From positions 1 to 24,721 of the forward strand of contig DDEV01000037.1 in the NCBI GenBank assembly GCA_002336855.1: DNA of 24,721 nt, in the 5' to 3' direction. A program made the position numbers and the translations under genes. This DNA comes from Leucobacter sp. UBA1945. Its GTDB lineage: Bacteria > Actinomycetota > Actinomycetes > Actinomycetales > Microbacteriaceae. The notes below the pieces were generated by a model, which was not told where the DNA came from, did not search any database, and worked only from the letters and a program-made list of their open reading frames with translations. Shown piece by piece: positions 6,339 through 13,947 of the stretch (position 1 is the first letter of the stretch; each line of letters begins with the position of its first letter).

Positions 6339-7243
6339 GTCGGAGCCGCGCGATGAACAGAGTGCCGCCGTGGTCTATGGCCGTCGCCGCAATGCTGTGC
6401 GTGCAGCTCTCGAACGCACTCTCGGTGCCCGTGATTGACCATGTCGGTCCCGCTGGTACCGCGTGGTTGCGCATGTGCTTCGGCGCAATGTTGCTGTGGC
6501 TCATCGCCCGCCCCGCGATCCGCTCCCTGCGCCGCAACGACGTCCCCGCGCTCCTCACCCTCGGGGTAGTGACCGGGTTCATGACGGTGTTCTTTCTCGC
6601 CGCGGTCGACCGCATCCCGCTGGGCACCGCGGTCGCGATCGAGTTTCTCGGCCCCCTCACCGTCGCCGGGATAATGAGCAAACAGCGTAAGGCGCTCATC
6701 TGGCCGCTGCTCGCCCTGCTTGGCGTCGTGCTGCTGACCGAGCCGTGGCACGGGGTCATCGACCTCGTCGGCATCGGGTTCGCTCTCGCAGCGGGTGCGT
6801 GCTGGGGCATGTACAACCTGCTCACGCAGCATGTCGGCGACCGCTTCTCTGGTATCACCGGTCTTTCGCTCACCATCCCGATCGCAGCCCTGGCAACCCT
6901 GCCCGTGGGGTTGCCGCAGGTAATCGGGGGCGAGTTCGCATGGTGGGTGCTGCCCGCCGCCGCGTGCATCGCACTGTTTACCCCGGTGATCGCGTTCGGG
7001 CTTGAGATGCTCGCCCTGCGCCGAATGACCCACACTGCGTTCGGCACGCTGCTCTCGATCGAGCCTGCGTTCGGGGTGCTGATCGGCCTGCTTGTGCTTG
7101 CGCAAACCCCCACCCTCGTGCAGCTCGCGGGGATCGCATTGGTCGTGCTCGCTGGCGCGGCCGCGCAGCGCGGAGGTAGACGAAGCACCGCTCTCATGTC
7201 GACAACTGACCTGCCAGCGACTCCGGCGAAGGAGACCTCATGA
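6335..7243 (+). CDS. rhtA: EamA/DMT-family exporter, RhtA-like
   Basis: A 302-residue inner-membrane protein with ten hydrophobic segments arranged as two EamA repeats. The stretch AAVDRIPLGTAVAIEFLGPL is highly characteristic of RhtA, the threonine/homoserine exporter, and SIEPAFGVLIGLLVLAQ in the second half is the matching repeat motif. It should export an amino acid or similar small molecule; the true substrate is unknown. The ATG at 6335 overlaps the regulator stop; an internal ATG at 6353 is possible, but coupling favours 6335. The stop overlaps the next ATG (7240-7243), so a third gene was once part of this operon. Pairing with an XRE-cupin regulator fits ligand-induced export. Confidence 0.9.
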   Translation: MSRSRAMNRVPPWSMAVAAMLCVQLSNALSVPVIDHVGPAGTAWLRMCFGAMLLWLIARPAIRSLRRNDVPALLTLGVVTGFMTVFFLAAVDRIPLGTAVAIEFLGPLTVAGIMSKQRKALIWPLLALLGVVLLTEPWHGVIDLVGIGFALAAGACWGMYNLLTQHVGDRFSGITGLSLTIPIAALATLPVGLPQVIGGEFAWWVLPAAACIALFTPVIAFGLEMLALRRMTHTAFGTLLSIEPAFGVLIGLLVLAQTPTLVQLAGIALVVLAGAAAQRGGRRSTALMSTTDLPATPAKETS

Positions 7244-7417
7244 ACGACACCCCGAAATACAGCTCCACGTTCATCTTTGAAACCAAGGATCTCACCGACG
7301 AGTTTCACCGAATCGACAGTGAAATCGCGGCTGGGCGAGTTCCGGGTCGTCATCGCCGAAGTGCTCTCCGTGTACGGCAGCCCGAGCCTCGGCCTCGAAC
7401 ACGAGCCAGTCACCTGA
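7240..7417 (+). pseudogene. Monooxygenase-like (ABM family) gene with an internal deletion
   Basis: The start is coupled to the exporter stop (ATGA), and the first 28 residues (MNDTPKYSSTFIFETKDL, then TDEFHRIDSE) look like the N-terminus of small antibiotic-biosynthesis-monooxygenase-type proteins. After about base 7328 the reading frame becomes Arg-rich and unlike a protein. In a shifted frame from about 7330 to the TGA at 7415-7417, a convincing C-terminus appears: LGEFRVVIAEVLSVYGSPSLG, then LEHEPVT. The two halves are in different frames and the middle of the domain is missing, so I read this as a deletion of very roughly 40 codons plus a frameshift. The continuous frame would give only a 65-residue protein ending at 7437, which is unlikely to work. 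Confidence 0.65.
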
Positions 7418-7429
7418 CAGACTGGGAGC
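7418..7429 (+). promoter_or_regulatory. -10 box of the NYN-LOTUS gene
   Basis: CAGACT (7418-7423) lies exactly 6 nt before the ATG at 7430, starting right after the pseudogene stop. The GGGAG just before the ATG is too close to act as a ribosome site, so a leaderless start is likely. No good -35 box is seen. Confidence 0.45.
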
Positions 7430-8434
7430 ATGACTGAAACTCAGAACGGTCGCGTGGCGGTCTACCTCGACTTCGACAACATTGTGCTCTCCTGGTATGA
7501 CCGCGTGCACGGGCGCAACTCGTTTGCCCGCGACCGGCAACGCATCGCCGACGATCCCACCGATGCAGAGATCGCGGGCCGTCTGCAGGCCGCGGTGGTC
7601 GATGTGGGTGCGATCATCGACTACGCCTCGTCGTTCGGCACGCTCGTGCTCACCCGGGCCTACGCCGACTGGTCGTCGCCGATCAACGCAGAGTACCGCT
7701 CGCAGCTCGTCGCGCGAGCGGTCGACCTCGTGCAGCTGTTTCCGGCAGCGGCGTACGCGAAGAATGGTGCGGATATTCGCCTCGCGGTTGACACTGTCGA
7801 AGACATGTTTCGCCTTGACGATCTCACCCACGTCGTGATCGTCGCTGGCGACTCAGACTACGTTCCGCTTGCGCAGCGCTGCAAGCGACTCGGCCGGTAC
7901 GTGGTCGGCGTCGGGGTGGCCGGGTCAACGGCAAAGGCCCTCACCGCGGCCTGCGACGAGTTCGCGAGCTACGACTCGCTTCCGGGTGTGAAAGCCCTGC
8001 CGCGCGAGCAGCGTCGCGTCGGCGGGGCGACTGGTGACGTCGCGATAGCGGGGAGCGAGAAGAGCGATGAAGAGGTTGCAAAGACGGGTCGAGGATCGCG
8101 TCGTGCCTCTGCAAGCCGGCCCGATCGGGCGCAACGAGCCGCCGATCAGGTCGATGCCGAGACCGTCGAGGCTGCCGAAGACATCGAAGAGCGCGACACC
8201 GAGATGACAGGCCTGCTCATTCGCGCGCTCTGGCTCACGCAAGACAAAGACGACGAGGGTTGGCTGCACAGCTCCGTGGTGAAACAGCAGATGCGACGCA
8301 TGGATCCCTCGTTTAACGAGAAAGCGCTCGGGTTTCGTTCGTTCTCGGCGTTCTTGAAGTCGCGCGCCGAGGTTGCCGAGCTTGAGGAGAGCGGCCACGA
8401 GCGTCTCGTGCGGTTGCGAGATCAGAACGCGTGA
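7430..8434 (+). CDS. NYN-domain nuclease-like protein with C-terminal LOTUS/OST-HTH domain
   Basis: A 334-residue cytoplasmic protein. Residues about 8-180 form an NYN (PIN-like) domain: VYLDFDNIVLSWYD near 11-24 (Asp14, Asp16), KNGADIRLAVD near 111-121 (Asp115, Asp121) and IVAGDSDYVPLAQ near 137-149 (Asp141, Asp143). These acidic residues would bind the metal for RNA cleavage. A charged, probably disordered linker (about 190-250) follows, then a C-terminal OST-HTH/LOTUS-like domain, with RALWLTQDKDDEGWLHSS and FRSFSAFLKSRAEVAELEE, thought to bind RNA. NYN-LOTUS proteins are widespread in actinobacteria but their bacterial targets are poorly known; RNA processing is inferred. It appears to be a single-gene unit with its own -10 box. 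Confidence 0.88.
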   Translation: MTETQNGRVAVYLDFDNIVLSWYDRVHGRNSFARDRQRIADDPTDAEIAGRLQAAVVDVGAIIDYASSFGTLVLTRAYADWSSPINAEYRSQLVARAVDLVQLFPAAAYAKNGADIRLAVDTVEDMFRLDDLTHVVIVAGDSDYVPLAQRCKRLGRYVVGVGVAGSTAKALTAACDEFASYDSLPGVKALPREQRRVGGATGDVAIAGSEKSDEEVAKTGRGSRRASASRPDRAQRAADQVDAETVEAAEDIEERDTEMTGLLIRALWLTQDKDDEGWLHSSVVKQQMRRMDPSFNEKALGFRSFSAFLKSRAEVAELEESGHERLVRLRDQNA

Positions 8435-8458
8435 TCTCGAGCCGGCACACCCGATAGG

Positions 8459-8470
8459 TAGACTCGCAGG
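8459..8470 (+). promoter_or_regulatory. -10 box of the first 176-aa membrane protein gene
   Basis: TAGACT (8459-8464) is exactly 6 nt before GTG 8471, which indicates a leaderless transcript. The same arrangement (TAGAGT, 7 nt, GTG) occurs in front of the paralogue at 23800. Confidence 0.55.
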
Positions 8471-9001
8471 GTGACGATGCCCTACAGCTACCCCCGCGCC
8501 ACGTTCACCGGAGCCTTTGGCGACAACGCCACGGGCACCTGGCACCCTGCGCAGGCGACCATTGATCAAGGGTATGTAACGCTATGGGTAATGTCGCAGG
8601 CGGGCTGGGTACAGCGATTCAGCCTGCCGGCTACACAGGTCACAGTGAAGTCGGCAGCCCAGCGCATCACCCTCGTGGCTGGCGGGCAGAGCTTTCCGAT
8701 TCTCGCCGATCCCAGTGCGGTGAACCGTGCGCTCGGGTGGAACGCCGCGAACATCGTCGGTGGTGCGGTCGGCAGCACTGCGCTTGACGTCGGAAGCGCG
8801 GTCGGGCGGGGAGTGAACCAGTTCAGCGCGGCGCAATCGTTCAGTGCGGGCGGCGGCGCAGAGTTTCTCGCGGCGGCGCGTGCGTCGGGCAGCCCCGTAT
8901 CTCGCCTCGGCTACGGCGCGATCGCGGCAATCGGGTGCGGTGGGGGTGCGCTTGTCGTGTTCATGGTGGTCGTGATTACGCTGTTTACCCTCGGCCTGTG
9001 A
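8471..9001 (+). CDS. PH-like, single-pass membrane protein of unknown function (paralogue 1)
   Basis: A 176-residue protein I do not recognise as a named family. Residues about 8-75 look like a small beta domain of PH type: PRATFTGAF, TGTWHPAQATIDQGYVTLW, then SLPATQVTV and RITLVAGGQSFPILAD. A Gly/Ala/Ser-rich linker follows. A conserved-looking block EFLAAARASGSPVSRLGYGA precedes a C-terminal hydrophobic segment (about 150-175) holding IGCGGG, so the protein is probably anchored by its C-terminus with the beta domain in the cytoplasm. A close relative of the same length is encoded at 23800-24330. GTG 8471 is chosen from the -10 spacing and the equal length; ATG 8477, with AGGG 5 nt upstream, is the alternative. 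Confidence 0.7.
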   Translation: MTMPYSYPRATFTGAFGDNATGTWHPAQATIDQGYVTLWVMSQAGWVQRFSLPATQVTVKSAAQRITLVAGGQSFPILADPSAVNRALGWNAANIVGGAVGSTALDVGSAVGRGVNQFSAAQSFSAGGGAEFLAAARASGSPVSRLGYGAIAAIGCGGGALVVFMVVVITLFTLGL

Positions 9002-9022
9002 ACCGCGCGAGCCGAGACAGAC

Positions 9023-9541
9023 CTACTCGTTGAACGGCGTGCAGGGGCGCTCGAAGGGCCATGCTTCGGCGATCCAGCTGCGCACGAACGCGCCGAGCCC
9101 GTCTGTCAGTGCGGCGGGGGAGTCGGCGACGCACCACCACGACACCTCAGCCTCGCAGCGCGAGCCGTCGTCGTGTGGCACCTCGGGCGGGTCGACGTAC
9201 ACACAGCCGAGCAGACGCTGCTCGGGTGATCCCTCTTCGCCGCTCAGAATCGCGTAGTTGAATGACTCGTGTCGTTCGGCCTCCTCGGCATGGCGCGCGA
9301 GATCTTCGAGGTCTGCCTCGCGACTCATCTGCTCGGGCGGCCAATCCCAGGCCTCGCCGTACTGGGCCCAGAGCATGTCGCGGTTCGCGTGCACCGCTAC
9401 GAGGTCGATGTCGACATCTTGCGCTCGAATCGGGCGCAGGTAGATGTCTTCGTTGAAGGTGACAAGGCGCGGGTGCACGAAGTCGGAGGGCAGCCAGGCC
9501 TGATCGGGGCCGGCCTGGTGGTCACTTGCGTTGGTATTCAT
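9023..9541 (-). CDS. GNAT-like acyltransferase
   Basis: A 172-residue protein with the layout of a GNAT N-acetyltransferase. There is a beta strand IYLRPIRAQDVD near residue 33, a helix region with ANRDMLWAQYGEAWDWPPEQM, then NYAILSGEEGSPEQRLLGCVYV (strands 4 and 5) and VSWWCVADSPAALTDGLGAFV near the end. The last part resembles the acetyl-CoA-binding turn, but the classic Q/RxxGxG/A loop is poorly kept, so the enzyme may be divergent. Its substrate is unknown. The ATG overlaps the stop of the response regulator (ATGA, 9538-9541), so it is the third gene of the two-component operon. Its 3' end lies 21 nt from that of the convergent membrane protein gene. Confidence 0.7.
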   Translation of the reverse strand: MNTNASDHQAGPDQAWLPSDFVHPRLVTFNEDIYLRPIRAQDVDIDLVAVHANRDMLWAQYGEAWDWPPEQMSREADLEDLARHAEEAERHESFNYAILSGEEGSPEQRLLGCVYVDPPEVPHDDGSRCEAEVSWWCVADSPAALTDGLGAFVRSWIAEAWPFERPCTPFNE

Positions 9542-10233
9542 GGGGTGCTTTCTCTGGGACGGCCGGGCAACACGGCACCGGTTTCATATGCGGCAACGAC
9601 GGCCTGCACGCGATCACGAAGCCCAAGCTTTGCGAGCAGCCGAGTGACATGCGCCTTCACCGTTGCCTCGGTGAGGTAGAGCTCGCGACCGATCTCTGCG
9701 TTTGAGAGCCCTCGGGCAAGAAGCAGCCAAACTTCGAGCTCTCGAGGGGTGAGGTCGGAGGGGAGCGAAGCCTGTTGCGGAACCACAAGATACCGCTCGA
9801 TCAGGCGTTTCGTGATCTCTGGCGCGAGCAGCGAATCGCCCGCAGCGACGGTGCGCACCGCATCGACCAGCCGTTCGGGGCGGGCGTCTTTCAGTAGAAA
9901 CCCCGAGGCGCCCGCCTCGAGCGCCCGATACACGTACTCGTCGAGGTCGAACGTCGTCAGCACGAGCACCTTGGGCGGCGGGCTGAGTCTCGTCATGGCG
10001 GAGGTCGCCTCGATGCCGTCCATAACGGGCATGCGAATATCCATCAGCACGACCTCGGGGTGCAGTCGCTCGGCGACCTCGAGGGCCTCGCGCCCGTTCG
10101 ACGCCTCGCCGACGACCTCGATGTCTGCCGCCTCGAGCAGACCGATGATTCCAGACCGCACGAGTGAGTGGTCGTCGACGACGAGCACCCGAAGGCCGCT
10201 CTCGATCGTGCGAGGTTGCTTGTCGGTGTGCAC
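9538..10233 (-). CDS. NarL/LuxR-type response regulator
   Basis: A 231-residue DNA-binding regulator. Residues about 15-130 are a receiver domain with the acidic pair Asp20-Asp21, the phosphate-accepting Asp65 in VVLMDIRMP, the Thr of VLTTFD and the Lys of FLLKDA. Residues about 165-225 form a LuxR-type helix-turn-helix: LTPRELEVWLLLARGLSNAE, then TVKAHVTRLLAKLGLRDRVQ. GTG 10233 shares one base with the kinase stop (TAGTG) and has GGAG 7 nt upstream, which settles the start; longer open frames upstream are only shadows of the kinase. It is the partner of the histidine kinase encoded immediately upstream. Confidence 0.95.
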   Translation of the reverse strand: MHTDKQPRTIESGLRVLVVDDHSLVRSGIIGLLEAADIEVVGEASNGREALEVAERLHPEVVLMDIRMPVMDGIEATSAMTRLSPPPKVLVLTTFDLDEYVYRALEAGASGFLLKDARPERLVDAVRTVAAGDSLLAPEITKRLIERYLVVPQQASLPSDLTPRELEVWLLLARGLSNAEIGRELYLTEATVKAHVTRLLAKLGLRDRVQAVVAAYETGAVLPGRPRESTP

Positions 10234-11423
10234 TATCTGGCTCCTTCGAGGGGCAGGCTGGCTTGCACGAGCCACCCTTTGTCGGGCGTGGCACCGGCCT
10301 TGAGTGTACCGCTGTAGAGCCTGATGCGCTCTCTCATGCCAGGGATGCCGTGGCCGCCGCCGTTGATGCTGAGGGGCGCTCGTGCGGTTTTGCGCGGCGC
10401 AGACGCTGCATTGTGCACTGCCACCAGCAACTGTGCGGGCTGCTGGCTCACGGTGACGCGCACCGCTGCCCCTGGCGCATGCTTTCTGACGTTGGTGAGC
10501 GCCTCTTGCACAATTCGATACGCGGCGAGCGCGATGCTCTCTGGCACCTGCGCGGCAGACACCTCGATCTGGGCGTCGACCCTGTGGCCGGCGGCCTCGG
10601 TGTCTGAGATCAGCTCTTGGATCGACTCGAGCCCGGGCTGTGGCGCATAGCTCGCGCCATCTTCGTTCAGCAGGTCGAGCAGATGTCGCATCTCGTCGAG
10701 GGCGCCCTGCGCGGTGCGCCGAGTCGCAGAGAGATGCGTGCGCGCGCGGGCGGGGTCTCGCTCGACAAACTGCTCCGCAGCGGCGGCCTGCAGCGCCACG
10801 ATCGAAAGCGAGTGCGCGATGATGTCGTGCAGCTCGCGGGCAATCCTTCGGCGCTCGAGCGCGGCTGCCTCGTGCGCCCGCTCTTCTGCACTCTCTGACA
10901 CTCGCTGCAGGGCGAGCGCTCGTGCTCGCACGATTCTGCCGAAACCCCAGACCGCGGCCACGAAGAACACGAGAAAGAGTGCACCCGTGGCTTCCATGCC
11001 GGGTGTGCCGAAGTAGCCGAGGCGGTCGGCGATGAGCATCGCGGCGATCGGCACCACACCGAGCAGCACCGCTCTCCACCAGGCGGCGATGCGCTCGCCG
11101 ACGGTGAAAGTCATGACGAGAAGGCTCGGAAACGGGTTGAAAGTCGCATCGGGGCTGCCCGCGGCGGCCGCGTGCACGACGAGTGCCGCGGCGATAAAAC
11201 TCATCACTAGGGCAGGAAACGAACGTCTGACAGCGAGCGGGATCGAGATGACCAGCGCGAACACGAGCTGTGCGGCTGACTGGTTCGGGAGCAGCAGTGT
11301 TTCGACTATCGCCCACACAGCGATCGCTGCGGCGATGCAGACATCGAGCGTATTGGTGAGGCGCAGGGGCGGCGTCACTGCACTCCTGACCCAGGATCGT
11401 ATGGCGGCAACAATCTTCCTCAC
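10233..11423 (-). CDS. Sensor histidine kinase (HisKA_3 type)
   Basis: A 396-residue membrane sensor. The first 165 residues hold about five hydrophobic segments with short loops and no large outer domain, like DesK/LiaS-type kinases that sense the membrane. The dimerisation box ERRRIARELHDIIAHSLSIV gives His199 as the phosphorylated residue. The ATPase part shows the N box QEALTNVRKHA (Asn311) and the G box GGGHGIPGMRERIRLYSGTL. It phosphorylates the response regulator encoded next in the operon. GTG 11423 has no ribosome site but has TACGAT 6 nt upstream, suggesting a leaderless mRNA. The signal is unknown; the divergent membrane protein and the surface protein next door are possible targets. 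Confidence 0.93.
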   Translation of the reverse strand: MRKIVAAIRSWVRSAVTPPLRLTNTLDVCIAAAIAVWAIVETLLLPNQSAAQLVFALVISIPLAVRRSFPALVMSFIAAALVVHAAAAGSPDATFNPFPSLLVMTFTVGERIAAWWRAVLLGVVPIAAMLIADRLGYFGTPGMEATGALFLVFFVAAVWGFGRIVRARALALQRVSESAEERAHEAAALERRRIARELHDIIAHSLSIVALQAAAAEQFVERDPARARTHLSATRRTAQGALDEMRHLLDLLNEDGASYAPQPGLESIQELISDTEAAGHRVDAQIEVSAAQVPESIALAAYRIVQEALTNVRKHAPGAAVRVTVSQQPAQLLVAVHNAASAPRKTARAPLSINGGGHGIPGMRERIRLYSGTLKAGATPDKGWLVQASLPLEGAR

Positions 11424-11435
11424 ACGAAGATCGTA
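11424..11435 (-). promoter_or_regulatory. -10 box of the kinase operon
   Basis: On the - strand TACGAT (+ 11430-11435) lies 6 nt before GTG 11423. The box belongs to one copy of a direct repeat (GATCGTATGGC on the + strand at 11395 and 11429). The other copy lies inside the kinase gene. Confidence 0.5.
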
Positions 11436-11592
11436 TGGCCGCCGCAGCGGCGAGCGTTAGCGACTTTCGTCGTAATCGAATAGCCACCAGCGAGCGCAGA
11501 ACACCTACCTGGGATCGATGCGACGGGCGCGGGGTGATCCGTACCTTCTCAAATGTGCCGAAGTTCCGGCCCACTCAAGAAAGGTTTTCACC

Positions 11593-12204
11593 ATGAGTCA
11601 TCTCAACCCAGACACTCTCGCAGCAGCCGATCGACCGCAGCCGGCCGACAACGCTCCTGCGCTCAGCGGTGCACGCTCTCGTATCAGCCCGCGTCTTGCC
11701 GGCGCGGCCGCGCTCACGGCAGGCGGCTTGTCAGCAATCAGCGGCGTGCTGCAGATTCTCTTTCCGCAAGACGAAGATCCGAACATCGACCCGAGAACCC
11801 GCATGATTCTCGTGATGTTCACCCTGAGCCTCTGGGCGCTCGCGTTGGTCTTCGCGGGCCTTGCGACGCGGGCCCGCTCGAAGTGGGGAGCGTGGGTCGC
11901 GGGCACGGGTACCGTGCTGCTGACTCTCGGCACCGTGACCAGCGCAGTCAACGGCATCGACCTCGCCTTCTTCCCGATGGTCGCGATGGCCGCCAACGCA
12001 TTCTGGCTGGTCGGTGCCATCGGCCTGACCGTCTCGCTCTGTCGGGCACGAAAGATTTCACCCTGGCTCGCCATTCCGCTGCCATTCGTGCAGGTGGTGC
12101 TCGTGTTCTTCTCGCAGATGGGTGGCGGCGTGCTTGCGGGGCTGTACCTCTGCATTCTCGGCGCGTTCTTCGTCACCGGCCGCATCGACCGCCGACGTGC
12201 CTGA
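11593..12204 (+). CDS. Multi-pass membrane protein of unknown function
   Basis: A 203-residue protein with about 30 polar N-terminal residues and then five or six hydrophobic segments: near 33-55, 70-92, 97-120, 124-146, 152-170 and 173-195. Short charged loops (FPQDEDPNIDPRTR, CRARKIS) separate them. I recognise no family motif. ATG 11593 is chosen because AAAGG lies about 8 nt upstream; an upstream in-frame ATG at 11518 has none. It is transcribed away from the two-component operon across a 169-bp gap, and only 22 nt separate it from the next gene, so it probably shares a transcript with the surface-protein gene. That context suggests a cell-envelope role (inference). Confidence 0.75.
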   Translation: MSHLNPDTLAAADRPQPADNAPALSGARSRISPRLAGAAALTAGGLSAISGVLQILFPQDEDPNIDPRTRMILVMFTLSLWALALVFAGLATRARSKWGAWVAGTGTVLLTLGTVTSAVNGIDLAFFPMVAMAANAFWLVGAIGLTVSLCRARKISPWLAIPLPFVQVVLVFFSQMGGGVLAGLYLCILGAFFVTGRIDRRRA

Positions 12205-12226
12205 GCTCACACTCGAAAGAAAAGAG

Positions 12227-13903
12227 ATGCACATGAAATCCGTTCCTCAACGGCGCTCGACGGCCCGCACCATCAGGCGGGCAGTCGCGGCGACAGCCGC
12301 GGCCGCCGCCGTGATCCCGCTCTCGCTCGGGTCAATCGCACCCGCCCTCGCTGCTGAAGCACTCTCTGCAACGGCGGCCGCCGGTGAGTCGGTCACCGCA
12401 CCGGGAGATGTCGCCGATGGCACAACCCAGGTCGAACCCGGGGTGATGCCTGAACCGACAGTGTCGCCCGAACCCGAGGCGGTCCCAGCCCCCGAACCAA
12501 TCGAGGTGCCTCCAGCAGCCCAGGCCGTGCCTGAGCCCGCAGCGACGCCCGAACCGGTGCCAGCACCCACGCCCGGCGCCTCCGCCGAAGTCGCACCGGC
12601 GAGCAGCGACGCGTCGCCGCAGCTCGCAGCGGCTGCCGACGGGCCCCCGGTGACTGCGAATCTGAGCCGCCCGCCCGCAAGCGGCTGGTATCAAACCCGC
12701 CAGCCCATACGTTTCGTTGCCGAAGACGCGGGCAGAGGGGTGCGATCGGTCACCGTAGTGATCGACGGAACCGCGACTGAGCGCGCTGGCAACGACGTGA
12801 CGATCTACGTCGACGGCAATGGAACGCACACAGTGGAATACTGGGCGACCGATCTCGACGGAGTCTCGAGCGCCGCGAAAACGCTGAGCATGTCGATAGA
12901 TGGCACGGCCCCGCGTATCTCGACGGCGGCGCACCCGGTCGTTGCGCTCGGTGACAAGGTGGCGCTGGGTCTCGAGTGCTGGGATCAGCACTCGGGGGTG
13001 CAGGCCTGTGACGCCGACGGGCTGGTCGATGGCTTCTTGCCGAGCGATGAGCTCGGCGAACACACGATCGGGCTCTATGCTCGCGACAGGGCGGGCAATG
13101 AAACCTTCGAGACCGTCAGTTACACGGTCGAAGCGCCGCCGGTACGAGCGCCAGAGCTGCAGTTCAACATCGCCCCGGTGCCGGCCTCGGGCTGGTACCA
13201 GGGGCCGGTCAGCATAATCGTTTCGGCGAGCGTGAGCGACCCGAGCGACCGAATCACTGGTGTGCACTGGTGGAGCCGGGGGCCCGTTTCTTCGAACGGT
13301 GACGTTGCTGATGAGAGCGGGATCGCCTTCACTGTTGAAGACGACGGTGTGACGCAGATCACCTACACCGCGACCACAGCGAAAGGCGGCTCGGCGCGTG
13401 GCGAGGCGACGGTTCGCATCGACAGTCAGCGCCCCGAGATTCGGTTCACCGAGCCGCGATCCGCGCAGCCGGGCAAAGCACCGAAGGTCACCCTGGGCGA
13501 GGCGGCAGAACTCGGTTTCGAGTGCACTGATGCTCACTCGGGTGTCGACTTTTGCGGGGAAGAACTGCCACTGCTTGCGAGCGGCGGCACACTGGGCCTC
13601 GACACCACGTCGCTCGGCACCAAGAGTGTGGTCATCGAGGCAGCAGATATTGCAGGCAACCGCGCCAAAGCGACCTTCGAATACGAAGTGGTGGCGCCGG
13701 CCAACGGTGGCTCTGACGGTGGTGCAGGTGAACACCCGAAGCCCCGCCCCGGCGCGACCCCGACCGGCACTGGCACAGCCGCTAGTTACACCGGAGCGCT
13801 CGCGGTCACCGGCTCATCTTGGGCGCCACTGGGTGCCGTGGGAGTCGCGTTGGTAGCGGTCGGAGGGGCGCTCGCAATGCTGCGGATTCGGCCCAAAGAG
13901 TAA
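12227..13903 (+). CDS. Cell-wall-anchored surface protein, two repeated Ig-like modules, LAVTG signal
   Basis: A 558-residue exported protein. Residues 1-43 are a signal peptide with an Arg-rich start, an Ala-rich hydrophobic core and cleavage near ALAAE. Residues about 55-140 are a Pro/Glu/Ala-rich stalk. Two modules of about 170 residues follow, each opening with PASGWY (150, 319) and each holding a cysteine pair in a related motif (ECWDQHSGVQAC at 250-261, ECTDAHSGVDFC at 432-443), likely disulfides. Both modules end with a DxAGN segment followed by a YTVEAP/YEVVAP strand. The C-terminus has LAVTG (525-529), a hydrophobic span and RIRPKE, a sorting signal of the LAxTG kind used by class E sortases; no sortase is in the window. 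ATG 12227 or 12233 may be the start; AAGAG precedes both closely. Confidence 0.85.
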   Translation: MHMKSVPQRRSTARTIRRAVAATAAAAAVIPLSLGSIAPALAAEALSATAAAGESVTAPGDVADGTTQVEPGVMPEPTVSPEPEAVPAPEPIEVPPAAQAVPEPAATPEPVPAPTPGASAEVAPASSDASPQLAAAADGPPVTANLSRPPASGWYQTRQPIRFVAEDAGRGVRSVTVVIDGTATERAGNDVTIYVDGNGTHTVEYWATDLDGVSSAAKTLSMSIDGTAPRISTAAHPVVALGDKVALGLECWDQHSGVQACDADGLVDGFLPSDELGEHTIGLYARDRAGNETFETVSYTVEAPPVRAPELQFNIAPVPASGWYQGPVSIIVSASVSDPSDRITGVHWWSRGPVSSNGDVADESGIAFTVEDDGVTQITYTATTAKGGSARGEATVRIDSQRPEIRFTEPRSAQPGKAPKVTLGEAAELGFECTDAHSGVDFCGEELPLLASGGTLGLDTTSLGTKSVVIEAADIAGNRAKATFEYEVVAPANGGSDGGAGEHPKPRPGATPTGTGTAASYTGALAVTGSSWAPLGAVGVALVAVGGALAMLRIRPKE

Positions 13904-13912
13904 CCCGAACGA

Positions 13913-13947
13913 GGGCTGAGTCTCGAGTGAGCCTCGCGACTCAGCCC
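13913..13947. terminator. Bidirectional hairpin terminator
   Basis: A perfect 10-bp stem (13913-13922 GGGCTGAGTC with 13938-13947 GACTCAGCCC) lies 9 nt after the surface-protein stop and includes the stop codon of the convergent AI-2E-type transporter gene. No T-run follows on either side. It probably ends both transcripts. Confidence 0.65.

Noticed and set aside
7240..7437. Intact 65-residue protein after the exporter
   Set aside because: The second half of this frame is Arg-rich, while the shifted frame gives a sensible conserved-looking C-terminus; a broken gene explains it better.
9538..11574. A 678-codon open frame on the - strand covering both regulator and kinase regions
   Set aside because: Only its last 231 codons are real (the response regulator). 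The rest is Arg-rich and runs out of frame under the kinase gene, which has full family motifs.
12332..13735. Long open frame opposite the surface-protein gene
   Set aside because: Arg/His-rich composition typical of antisense frames in GC-rich DNA; the + strand frame has a signal peptide, repeats and a sorting signal.
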